Source: an uncultured Eubacteriales bacterium | GTDB taxonomy: Bacteria; Bacillota; Clostridia; Oscillospirales; Acutalibacteraceae | Length of the DNA stretch: 64,000 bases | Reading direction: 5' to 3' | Assembly: GCA_934446475.1 (NCBI GenBank) | Contig: CAKSEH010000003.1 | Coordinates: forward strand, 62,001 to 126,000 | Part shown: piece after piece, positions 15,281 through 23,094 of the stretch | Position numbering within the stretch: the stretch's first letter is position 1 | How the letters are laid out: each line of letters starts with the position of its first letter | Notes under the pieces: generated by a model | Databases searched by the model: none | The model's input: only the letters and a program-made list of their open reading frames with translations | What the model was told of the DNA's origin: nothing | Made by a program: the position numbers and the translations under genes

Positions 15281-16435
15281 ATGTCACGGGAATTTTTTAT
15301 ACCGAAGAAAATAATTTCGGGGAACGGTGCACTTGATGCAGCCGGCACAGTTATTAAAAAATACGGCAAAAAGGCGCTTATAGTCACGGGCAAAAATGTC
15401 CGAGGTCTCGAGTGCTTTTCGGCTCTTTGCAAAATGCTTGAATATAACGGTTTGTTATACACCGTATTTGACGGAATAACAGGCGAGCCCGACGATACGA
15501 TGATAGCGGCAGGCGCAAAAAAATATAAGGATGAAGATTGCGATTTTCTTATTGCGATAGGCGGCGGCAGTCCTATTGACTCTATGAAAGCTATTGCCGT
15601 AAATGTTTCGGGTGAAAAGGAAATATGCGATTATTACGGTGAGGTAATTGATATCAAATTGCCAAAAATGATAGCGATACCCACGACCGCCGGGACAGGC
15701 TCGGAGGCTACGCAGTTTACTGTAATAACCGACACCAAAAGAAGTATTAAAATGCTTTTAAAGGGAGCAGCCTTAGTGCCTGATGTTGCGGTGGTGGACG
15801 GCAGTTTCGGCATTTCCGCTCCGAAGTTTGTTACAGCGTCAACCGGACTTGACGCTCTTACTCACGCCATAGAGGCGTATACCTCCCTCCGTGCTCAGCC
15901 GCTTACCGACAGTGTTTGTATATCTGCCGTAAAACGGCTATTTAAATATCTTCCTGTTGCATATGCAAACGGAAACGATTTGACGGCACGAAACGAAACG
16001 GCAATCGCTGCGCTTGAAGCAGGTATTGCTATTAACAATTCCTCCGTAACCGTTGTTCACGGAATGAGCCGACCGATAGGTGCACTTTACCATGTGCCGC
16101 ACGGACTTTCAAACGCAATGCTGCTGTATAAATGTATGTCCTTTGCGCTTGACGGAGCTGCCACCCGTTTTGCTGCTTTAGGCAGAGCGATAAATGCAGC
16201 TGACTGTAAGGCAGATGACAAAACTGCCGCAGCGGCTTTTTTGGATGCAATCGGTGATATTTGCAAAAGGCTTGAAGTACCCTCGCTTACCGAGTATGGC
16301 ATAGATAAGGAAGATTTCTTCGGCAATATAGATAAAATGGCAGATGATGCACTTGCAAGCGGAAGCCCTTCAAACACGAAAAAAGAGGTTACCAAGACGG
16401 ATATTATAAATATTTATCAATCGTTGTTTTCTTAA
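15281..16435 (+). CDS. Iron-containing alcohol dehydrogenase, probable malonate semialdehyde reductase
   Basis: This 384-aa group III dehydrogenase has the NAD(P) motif AIGGGSPIDSMKAIA, then PTTAGTGSEAT, and metal ligands in GLDALTHAIEAY, VVHGMSRPIGALYHVPHG (Asp and three His). As last gene of the operon it most likely reduces malonate semialdehyde to 3-hydroxypropionate, disposing of reducing power. ATG 15281 has GAGG nine bases upstream and is preferred to GTG 15272. It starts 72 bases after the amidohydrolase stop with no terminator between. Substrate specificity is inferred from position. Confidence 0.82.
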   Translation: MSREFFIPKKIISGNGALDAAGTVIKKYGKKALIVTGKNVRGLECFSALCKMLEYNGLLYTVFDGITGEPDDTMIAAGAKKYKDEDCDFLIAIGGGSPIDSMKAIAVNVSGEKEICDYYGEVIDIKLPKMIAIPTTAGTGSEATQFTVITDTKRSIKMLLKGAALVPDVAVVDGSFGISAPKFVTASTGLDALTHAIEAYTSLRAQPLTDSVCISAVKRLFKYLPVAYANGNDLTARNETAIAALEAGIAINNSSVTVVHGMSRPIGALYHVPHGLSNAMLLYKCMSFALDGAATRFAALGRAINAADCKADDKTAAAAFLDAIGDICKRLEVPSLTEYGIDKEDFFGNIDKMADDALASGSPSNTKKEVTKTDIINIYQSLFS

Positions 16436-16764
16436 TATCGGTCTGGAATTAACAACCTTTCACCGAGATGATGCTACCATCGGGTTTTTATGGGGGCAAC
16501 TCTGTACAGGTTAAAGTCCTGCTACCGCACAAAAAACGACGATTTTCGAGAGAAGGTCGTCGTTTCTTTTTTGCGTTTTCACCTTTTTTCTTTTTTCATT
16601 TAAATCGTCGTTTCCGGATAAAAGAGAATCTATAAAAGAAACTATGGCTTTGAGTGTATTTTTTGCTTTAAATTTATAACTGATTTTCGGATTTTCCCGC
16701 TTGGTGATTTTTGTTTTCATACTTTTCGGGTAGAATAATTAAAAATGCTCGGAGGTAAACCAAA
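16436..16764 (+). other. Intergenic region: operon end, tRNA-like fragment, terminator
   Basis: A weak hairpin with TTTTT (16462-16489) may end the pyrimidine operon. Bases 16507-16530 (CAGGTTAAAGTCCTGCTACC, then GCAC) resemble the T-arm and 3' end of a tRNA, including tRNA-Leu at 2003-2028, but no 5' half is found. A clear terminator follows at 16531-16572 (arms ACGACGA/GTCGTCG, then a T-rich run). The rest, up to the recombinase pseudogene, shows no supportable gene. Confidence 0.45.
16531..16572 (+). terminator. Intrinsic terminator next to the tRNA-like fragment
   Basis: AAACGACGA pairs with GGTCGTCGTTT across a short loop, followed by CTTTTTT. Its position directly after a tRNA 3'-end-like sequence mimics the true tRNA-Leu locus. 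Confidence 0.75.
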
Positions 16765-17607
16765 ATGAAAGGGCGATTTATTACGGCAAAAGCGATTGCC
16801 GAATTTAGAGAACATCTTATCTTAGAGGAAAGGAGCGAAATAACGGTTGAAAAATATATCCGTGATGTAAAAGCATTTTCAGCATATACGCAAAACTCTG
16901 ATATTACAAAAGAAACTGTTATCAAATACAAAAAGCACTTACAAGAAAATTATGCGGTGCGGAGCGTTAATTCAATGCTTGCAGGCATTAACAGTTTATT
17001 TATGTTTTTGGGTTGGCACGATTTAAAGGTAAAATCCTTAAAACTTCAACAACAGGTGTTTTGTCCCGAAGAAAAGGAACTGACAAAAGCGGAATATGCA
17101 CGGCTTTGCAGAACTGCCGAACGCAAACACAACGAAAGGCTCAACCTTATTTTGCAGACTATTTGCGGCACGGGTATCAGGGTCAGCGAACTTCAGTATA
17201 TAACAGTTGAGGCGGCAAAACAGGGCGAGGCAGTTGTAAACTGCAAAGGAAGAACACGGTAGGTATTTATCGTAAAGGAGTTAAAACAAAAATTGCTCCG
17301 CTATGCAGCAGAGCAAATAATAAAAAACGGTATGATTTTTGTGACAAGGACTGGCAAGCCGATGAGCCGCACAAACATCTGGCGGGAAATGAAAGCCTTA
17401 TGCGAGGAAGCAAATGTAAACCCTGGGAAGGTGTTTCCTCATAATCTGCGCCACCTATTCGCAAGGGTGTTTTACGGCACTGAAAAGGATATTGCCAAAC
17501 TTGCCGATATTCTCGGCCATTCAAGTATAAATACCACAAGAATTTATATAATCTCAACAGGCACGGAACACCAAAAGCAGTTGGAAAATATGCGGCTTAT
17601 AATATGA
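16765..17607 (+). pseudogene. Tyrosine recombinase/integrase interrupted by one amber codon
   Basis: One frame encodes a XerC/D-like recombinase of about 280 residues. It contains a SAM-like N-terminal domain (FREHLILEERSEITVEKYIR), the catalytic Arg motif (GTGIRVSEL), HNLRHLFAR and the C-terminal LGHSSINTTRIYI with the Tyr nucleophile. A single TAG at 17260-17262 (after GRTR) splits it; the frame on both sides is the same. Without readthrough the product loses the second half of the active site. The box II sequence HNLRHLFA has Leu where Thr is usual. It starts a cluster of decayed mobile-element genes. Confidence 0.85.
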
Positions 17608-17870
17608 AAAAAGTCACCGAAATCGGCGGCGTTCACATAATACTGATTATGTTGCCGGATTCAGGGGTGAGAAAAGCCGTGACAAAACAAGTTAAATCAA
17701 AACAGCGTGTTGCCGATCACGGCGAGGTCTTTACCGGCGAAAAAGAAGTCCGTGCAATGTGTGATTTAGTCGCGCAGGAATGCGACCGAATTGACAGCCG
17801 CTTCCTTGAACCGGCGTGCGGCAACGGCAATTTTCTTGCCGAAATTCTTACAAGAAAACTGCCTCCTTAA
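17604..17870 (+). pseudogene. N-terminal fragment of an adenine-specific DNA methyltransferase
   Basis: From about 17680 the frame reads KSKQRVADHGEVFTGEKEV, then FLEPACGNGNFLAEIL, the start and SAM-binding motif I of type IIG/accessory DNA methylases. It stops at 17870 after motif I, so the catalytic NPPY motif is missing. The first 25 codons, which overlap the recombinase stop, do not resemble the family. It is likely a truncated relic of the mobile element that carried the recombinase. Confidence 0.7.
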
Positions 17871-18289
17871 TGTTTTGTATTATAATCATATCAAAGGGGA
17901 AGTGAATCGGCAAATGTACGGGGAAATATGTGAGTTTTCAGCCGGATTTTCAATATGGATTTTAGGTTGATTATGAACATCTGCACCAAACAAAACAAAA
18001 CTTCTGATGTATGCGTCTTAAATTACGGTGTCGTTTGCGCTTTTTGAGTTTTGGATATTCAATAAATTTTTCGGTTGCAGGCGCAAGCTTGCTTTTTCTT
18101 TTAACGGTGACGCCATTTTTCTAAAAAATTTTTAGAGAGCGGATCTCAATTTAATATGGTATCCGCTTTAAAATCATAGACGGCAGAATACTTACCCTTA
18201 GTCATTTCTTCTCCTCAACCGTAATAGCAAAGTCTTCCCAGGTTGTAGATTTGATATCGTGACACGCAGTTTTACCTGCGATCGACACT
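17871..18289 (-). other. Degraded region with minus-strand LysR-like fragment
   Basis: No intact gene is present in these 420 bases. On the minus strand, about 18115-18030, the phrase GVTVKRKSKLAPATEKFIEY resembles the C-terminus of a LysR-type regulator. About 18275-18200 (minus) gives AGKTACHDIKSTTWEDFAI, open but unrecognised. Both pieces end in stops. The stretch looks like accumulated gene debris between the methylase and MATE fragments. Confidence 0.35.
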
Positions 18290-18484
18290 ATGGCGGAAAC
18301 CTGTGCTTTTCGCATTATCTATATATTTACGGTGTTTCGTATACATCTGTCGCTTGAAACACTGTATTATGCATTTCCTCTTTCGTGGATACTGACTACG
18401 GCTCTTGTTTGGATAAGCTTTTTTGCTTTAAGACCGTTTGCGAATAAGAATAATGCGCATAAAAATGAAACTGCATTGCGATGA
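18290..18484 (+). pseudogene. C-terminal fragment of a MATE-family efflux transporter
   Basis: The 64-codon frame RIIYIFTVFRIHLSLETLYY then AFPLSWILTTALVWI matches the last helices of gut-type MATE transporters. The normal protein has about 450 residues and twelve helices, so this is a small remainder without the transport core. The ATG at 18290 is internal to the family alignment and is not a true start. Confidence 0.6.
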
Positions 18485-18523
18485 ATTTTGTTATATCGGT
18501 TTTATTTGAAAGCGTGAAAAAGT

Positions 18524-19387
18524 TCATTGTTGACGGTGCTTTTTTCTGTACTGAGAAGGTGAATATCCTGTAGCCTTTTTGAAAAATACGCTGAAGTATT
18601 TTTGATCTGTAAATCCTAGGGAATCCGATATATGTTGTATGCTTGAGAGCGAAGCCCTGAGAGATTCCTTTGCGTGTTCAATCCTTAAATTTTGCCTGTA
18701 TGCGAGCGGAGAACAACCAACACTCTCAGTGAATAAATGTGTGAATCTTGAGTAGCTTAAATGGCAGATTTCAGCGTACTTCTCGATTCTTATGTTATAC
18801 ATATATTCCTGTTGTAATGCAAGCACGGCGGGCCATACTCCTCCGTCTTTAACGCTCTCGCCGCTTTTATCATGACCTCTTGCAAAGGCAAAAATCAGCA
18901 ATAAAAAGTAAACGGATGCAAAGTGTTCAAAAAAGTTTTGTTTGCCCGAAATTTCGAAAATAATGTTTTCTAAAAAATTTAAATACTGTCTGTTAAGACC
19001 CACATAAAACATAAATCCTTTTGAGAAACCGCATTCTTTGAGCAATGTGTCAATATTGTCGCCGTTAAAGTGTATCCAATAAACTTCACAACCCTCGTCA
19101 CGGTAATAGATGTATTCCTGCGGTTGCATAGGGTGATACAAGATGAAATTTCCTTCTTTGGCAATAATTTCTCTGCCGTCAACAAAGAAGTGGGCTTTTC
19201 CTGACTTTATGTATATTATCTGGTAATTTTTCCGTCCGTAAGGTCTTGATATTTTGTGCTCCTCCTCAAGTACTTTATGCAATCCGCAGCTATCAATCGA
19301 AACCGAGGGGAATTTGATGTCAAATTTGCCGTTATGGCTGTTTATTGCGTGAAGTTTGGGGTCATTTAAACGCTTTGAGTTTTTCAT
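18524..19387 (-). CDS. AraC-family regulator divergent from the alpha-galactosidase
   Basis: This 287-aa protein has an N-terminal cupin-like sugar-sensing domain (YGRKNYQIIYIKSGKAHFFV, YHPMQPQEYIYY). The C-terminus holds two helix-turn-helix motifs (about residues 185-285; AEICHLSYSRFTHLFTESVG, SDSLGFTDQKYFSVFFKKAT, GYSPSQYRK). ATG at 19387 is chosen over GTG 19396 because GGTGA lies at the right distance. It is transcribed away from melA with a 298-base AT-rich gap between them, the usual arrangement for a MelR/RafR-like activator. Control of melA by an alpha-galactoside is inferred. Confidence 0.88.
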   Translation of the reverse strand: MKNSKRLNDPKLHAINSHNGKFDIKFPSVSIDSCGLHKVLEEEHKISRPYGRKNYQIIYIKSGKAHFFVDGREIIAKEGNFILYHPMQPQEYIYYRDEGCEVYWIHFNGDNIDTLLKECGFSKGFMFYVGLNRQYLNFLENIIFEISGKQNFFEHFASVYFLLLIFAFARGHDKSGESVKDGGVWPAVLALQQEYMYNIRIEKYAEICHLSYSRFTHLFTESVGCSPLAYRQNLRIEHAKESLRASLSSIQHISDSLGFTDQKYFSVFFKKATGYSPSQYRKKHRQQ

Positions 19388-19685
19388 TTTTGTCACCGGC
19401 CGTATTTATGCTTATTTGATGTTTAGCATATTTTCGGAAATATTTAAAAGAAAAAATTAAAATATTTCTTATTCCGTATATCGAAGATAACATATTTTAA
19501 TATTCGTGTCAATGCCATTTTCTGTTTTAAAAAACAATTTTTATACAAAACAAATCGCAGCATAAATAATTTGAATATTTTCAGCAGTTTTATAAACTAA
19601 AAAAGCAGTAAAATAGGTTAAAAAAATTGCAGTCCGTTGTATACTTATATTCAAATGATAAATAAGTGTTTTTACGGAGGATAAA

Positions 19686-20999
19686 ATGAAAAAATTTGCT
19701 TTTATCGGCGCCGGCAGTTTTACGTTTACACGGGAGCTTGTAAGAGATATACTTACTTTTCCCGCATTTGAAGACTGCACTATAGCGTTAATGGACATTG
19801 ATTCTGAAAGGCTTGAATTTATTACAAAGGCTGTTGAAAAAATTGTTCGGGAAATGAAAAAGCCTGCAAGAGTTATTTCAACAACAGACAGAGCGCAGGC
19901 GCTTGACGGTGCGGACGGCGTTTTGTGTACCGTATTCAACGGCGGAATCGATATCTGGCGCTATGATATTGAAGTGCCTATGAAATACGGAGTCGATATC
20001 AATGTCGGAGATACACGAAGCGTATCGGGTATTTTCAGAGCTTGCAGGAATATACCTTTAATGCTCGATATATGTAGGGATATAGAAAAATATTGTCCTA
20101 ATGCAGTGTTTCTTAACTATACAAATCCTATGGCTATGCTCTGCAAAGCTATGCAGGAGAATTCAAATATTCAGGTAACCGGACTTTGCCACAGCGTTCA
20201 GCATACTGTTGAAATGTTTGCCCGCTGGCTTGATATTTCCTATAATGAAATAACATATACTTGTGCCGGAATAAATCATATGGCGTTTTATCTTGAACTT
20301 TTGCATAACGGTACCGATATTTACCCCCTCTTAAGAGAAAAGATAAATGACCCCGAGATTTATAACGAAGAAATAGTAAGAAACGAAATGTTTAAGCATC
20401 TTGGGTATTATGTTACGGAATCGAGCGGACACGCTTCCGAATACAACGCTTGGTTTAGAAAGCGTCCTGATTTAATTGAAAAATACTGTACCGACGGCAA
20501 GGGTTGGAATCCCGGACTTCATAGATTTTCACTTGATCTGCATATCGACCTTGAAAAGACCTGGAAAGATAAATTCGGGGAGTGGATATCAAACGGAAAG
20601 GTTTCTCCTCAAAAAAGTGTTGAATATGCGGCCGATATATTCAATGCACGTTTTGGGGACGGCAAACCGTTTGTTTTTAACGGTAATGTTATAAATGACG
20701 GTTGCATAAAAAACCTCTTGCCGAACACCTGTGTTGAGATACCTGTTGTGGCTGATAAGTTCGGTTTCAAAAAAACGTTTGTAGGCGAGCTGCCTTCACA
20801 TCTGGCAACCTTTATCGGAACTACTGCAGGAATAGAAAATCTCGTTGTAGAGGGAGCTATGGAGAAAAACAGGGAAAAAATAATTCACGCTGTTATGCTT
20901 GATCCGCTTACCTCGGCTGTTTGCAGTCTTGAAGAAATCAGAATGATGTGTGATGAATTGTTTGATATCAACAGGGATTTTTTGGGAGACTACAAGTAA
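19686..20999 (+). CDS. melA: GH4 alpha-galactosidase
   Basis: This 437-aa NAD- and Mn-dependent hydrolase splits alpha-galactosides such as melibiose by the GH4 oxidation-elimination route. The NAD site is GAGSFTFTRELVRDIL near the N-terminus. YTNPMAM, and CHSVQHT with the metal-binding Cys, follow; CHSV is the alpha-galactosidase signature, whereas 6-phospho-glucosidases differ here. CAGINHMAFYLEL matches MelA closely. No signal peptide, so the disaccharide must be imported first; no transporter is adjacent. ACGGAGG lies before ATG 19686. The divergent AraC gene is the likely regulator. A GH4 galacturonidase is a less likely alternative. Confidence 0.9.
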   Translation: MKKFAFIGAGSFTFTRELVRDILTFPAFEDCTIALMDIDSERLEFITKAVEKIVREMKKPARVISTTDRAQALDGADGVLCTVFNGGIDIWRYDIEVPMKYGVDINVGDTRSVSGIFRACRNIPLMLDICRDIEKYCPNAVFLNYTNPMAMLCKAMQENSNIQVTGLCHSVQHTVEMFARWLDISYNEITYTCAGINHMAFYLELLHNGTDIYPLLREKINDPEIYNEEIVRNEMFKHLGYYVTESSGHASEYNAWFRKRPDLIEKYCTDGKGWNPGLHRFSLDLHIDLEKTWKDKFGEWISNGKVSPQKSVEYAADIFNARFGDGKPFVFNGNVINDGCIKNLLPNTCVEIPVVADKFGFKKTFVGELPSHLATFIGTTAGIENLVVEGAMEKNREKIIHAVMLDPLTSAVCSLEEIRMMCDELFDINRDFLGDYK

Positions 21000-21062
21000 G
21001 TCCTATCTCTTTGTGCCTTGAGAAAACCTTTGGCGTGACGGGTTTAATTCCCGTCGGCCTGA

Positions 21063-21110
21063 AATCAAGCCGTTGTGAAATTTTGTCACAGCGGCTTGAT
21101 TTTGTTTTTA
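21063..21110 (+). terminator. Terminator after melA
   Basis: AATCAAGCCGTTGTGA and its complementary arm enclose a seven-base loop (21063-21102). TTTGTTTTT follows. It lies 60 bases after the melA stop. Confidence 0.85.
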
Positions 21111-21208
21111 TACTTCTTTTATGATTGAATAGTACTTTGAAATGTGGTATATTGTATAAGGCTGTTGTCGGTCTGCCCTAAAAATTTTGAGCTTAGGATG
21201 TATTTTCA

Positions 21209-21856
21209 ATGGAACTTAAAAATGGTTTTTCACTTTTTAACAATTCTTATGAGCTTACCGTGCTCAGAAACCTTTATGAATCTGCGGCAAAGCAGCTTTC
21301 GCTTAAATTTGAAGTTTTAAACAGCGAATTTAATGTGCTCTATAAGAGAAACCCTATTCATCATATAGAAAGCAGAGTGAAATCGTCTCAGAGCATAGCC
21401 GCAAAGCTCATAAAGCGTGATCTTCCGGTTACTATCGAATCGGCAAGAAAAAATATAAACGATATAGCAGGGGTAAGGGTAGTATGCAATTATATTGACG
21501 ATGTTTACAGCGTTGCAGAAATGTTTCAGCGTCAGAAGGATGTTGAGATTTTAAAGGTGCAGGATTATATCAAAAACCCGAATTATAACGGCTACCGTTC
21601 GCTCCACCTTGATATATGCGTTCCCGTTTATCTTTCCGACCGTACCGAGTATGTAAAAGCGGAAATTCAGATAAGAACCATAGCGATGGACTTTTGGGCA
21701 AGCCTTGAACACGATATTCGTTATAAAGCCGATAAATCAAAACTGCCGACGGGCATAAACGAAGAGATGTATGACTGCGCAGATAAGATTGCGGAAATCG
21801 ATCTTCAAATGCAGGATATGTACAAACGAATAAAAAAATCCGAGGAGGAAAACTGA
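21209..21856 (+). CDS. relQ: Small alarmone synthetase (RelQ-type GTP pyrophosphokinase)
   Basis: This 215-aa single-domain (p)ppGpp synthetase transfers pyrophosphate from ATP to GTP or GDP. Synthetase motifs are VKSSQSIAAKLIKR, INDIAGVRVVCNY, NPNYNGYRSLHLDI and AEIQIRTIAMDFWASLEHDI. There is no HD hydrolase, TGS or ACT domain, so it belongs to the small synthetases and not to Rel. It stands as a single gene; ribosome site and promoter are not distinctive. Small synthetases usually respond to cell-wall or alkaline stress at the transcript level. Confidence 0.9.
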   Translation: MELKNGFSLFNNSYELTVLRNLYESAAKQLSLKFEVLNSEFNVLYKRNPIHHIESRVKSSQSIAAKLIKRDLPVTIESARKNINDIAGVRVVCNYIDDVYSVAEMFQRQKDVEILKVQDYIKNPNYNGYRSLHLDICVPVYLSDRTEYVKAEIQIRTIAMDFWASLEHDIRYKADKSKLPTGINEEMYDCADKIAEIDLQMQDMYKRIKKSEEEN

Positions 21857-21981
21857 AAAACGGGCATATAAAAACCTCTTTCTGTAAAATACTTCCTGTT
21901 ATTCATATTTTATTAAAAAAATATTGTAAAATTCTATCGATTGTGGTAATATAAATAAGTATGTAAAGGAGGGGGAAACTT

Positions 21982-22836
21982 ATGCGTGCAGACGGCAAAC
22001 TCCTGAAAAATGTCGATCCTATGTATAAAATAGCGTCCTTTGTTATGAATAAAAGGGTCGATTCAATGAACAGTGTTACAATAAATATTCCTTTAGGACC
22101 TATACAGCGCTACATAAACCTCAAAAGGGGAGAAGGCGTTTACATAAGCCATATGGCGGTTATAATTGCGGCTTATTTAAGAGTGGCTTCAGAGTATCCT
22201 ATGCTAAACAGATTTATTGTAAACTGCAAACCGTATGCAAGAAACGAGTTCTGTGTGGGTATGGTCGTTTTAAAGGCGGGTCAGGTAGAACACGGAACAA
22301 TGTCAAAAATGTATTTTCAGCTTGATAATACCGTTTTTGACGTTAACAACACAATAAACAGATATGTTGACGAAAACCGCAATTCACCCGAAAACAACGG
22401 AACAGAGCGGTTTATAAAAATACTTCTCAGGGTTCCCGGTATTTTAAGGGGCGCTGTCGCTCTTGTGAAATTCCTCGATAAGCACGGAATGCTTCCTAAG
22501 AAGGTAATAGATATGTCGCCGTTCCATTGCAGTATGTCTATTTCAAACCTTGCTTCAATAAGAACAAATCACGTTATGCATCACGTTTATGAGTTCGGGA
22601 CGACGAGCGTGTTTATGACAATGGGTAATTCCGTTGAAGTGCCTAAGCGAAGCGAAGAGGGTATAGTTCACGAAAAATGTATGCCTATCGGCATAGTTAT
22701 GGATGAAAGGATATGTTCGGGAGCATATTTTGCTCTTGCATTCAGAAGATTCAGCCGATATGTGAAAAATCCCGAGCTTCTTGAGTTGTCACCCGAGGTA
22801 ATAAATCAGGATCCGGATCTTCCTGTAAAGAAATAA
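21982..22836 (+). CDS. Stand-alone 2-oxoacid dehydrogenase acyltransferase-fold protein lacking the catalytic His
   Basis: The 284-aa protein matches the E2 acyltransferase (CAT-like) catalytic domain: KIASFVMNKRVDSMNSVTIN at the start, a trimer-core pattern, and CMPIGIVMDERICSGAYFAL near the end. It has no lipoyl or peripheral-subunit-binding domain. In active E2 enzymes the last motif is DHRxxDG with an essential His; here it reads DERICSG, so both His and Asp are replaced. It may be a structural or ligand-binding descendant or use different chemistry. It has a GGAGGGGG site before ATG 21982 and stands alone, with a strong terminator at 22851. Confidence 0.75.
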   Translation: MRADGKLLKNVDPMYKIASFVMNKRVDSMNSVTINIPLGPIQRYINLKRGEGVYISHMAVIIAAYLRVASEYPMLNRFIVNCKPYARNEFCVGMVVLKAGQVEHGTMSKMYFQLDNTVFDVNNTINRYVDENRNSPENNGTERFIKILLRVPGILRGAVALVKFLDKHGMLPKKVIDMSPFHCSMSISNLASIRTNHVMHHVYEFGTTSVFMTMGNSVEVPKRSEEGIVHEKCMPIGIVMDERICSGAYFALAFRRFSRYVKNPELLELSPEVINQDPDLPVKK

Positions 22837-22850
22837 AAACCGAAAATTAA

Positions 22851-22890
22851 AACCCGCCGCAGTTCGCTTTTAAACGGACTGCGGCGGGTT
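22851..22890 (+). terminator. Strong hairpin after the acyltransferase-like gene
   Basis: The arms AACCCGCCGCAGTTCG and CGGACTGCGGCGGGTT are almost fully complementary. Few T residues follow (TTTACTT), so efficiency is uncertain. Confidence 0.7.
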
Positions 22891-23023
22891 TACTTAAATC
22901 GGAGCAACGCTCCGTCAATGCTGGCAAGGAGCAGGGTTTGCGGCTGATTGCAAGCCATACAAAGGAGCATTAGCTCCTCAGGGTTTGTTGTTTAAGATTA
23001 CACTTATGCGTCAAAGACTGAAA

Positions 23024-23053
23024 TGTCCCCCGCCTCTTAGACGGCGGGGGACA
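23024..23053 (-). terminator. Hairpin downstream of the EF-G paralogue
   Basis: TGTCCCCCGCC (23024-23034) pairs perfectly with GGCGGGGGACA (23043-23053). On the minus strand it lies 40 bases past the EF-G-like stop and is followed by TTTCAGTC, so it could end that transcript. Confidence 0.6.
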
Positions 23054-23094
23054 TCTGCGTTAGGTTATATATCGGTCGATTCGGACATTAAAAA

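Noticed and set aside
16507..16530. A complete additional tRNA gene
   Set aside because: Only a T-arm- and acceptor-like 3' part can be drawn; no matching acceptor strand, D-arm or anticodon arm lies upstream, and the T-loop reads TTAAAGT. It is kept only as a fragment.
16511..16720. Minus-strand 69-codon open frame beside the integrase pseudogene
   Set aside because: It crosses the terminator at 16531-16572, is Lys-rich from AT-rich DNA and has no family resemblance.
22897..22980. Repeated GGAGCxxxxGCTCC motifs as a possible CRISPR-like or regulatory array
   Set aside because: There are only two short copies with different centres and no regular spacing; they are more likely small hairpins of the intergenic region.
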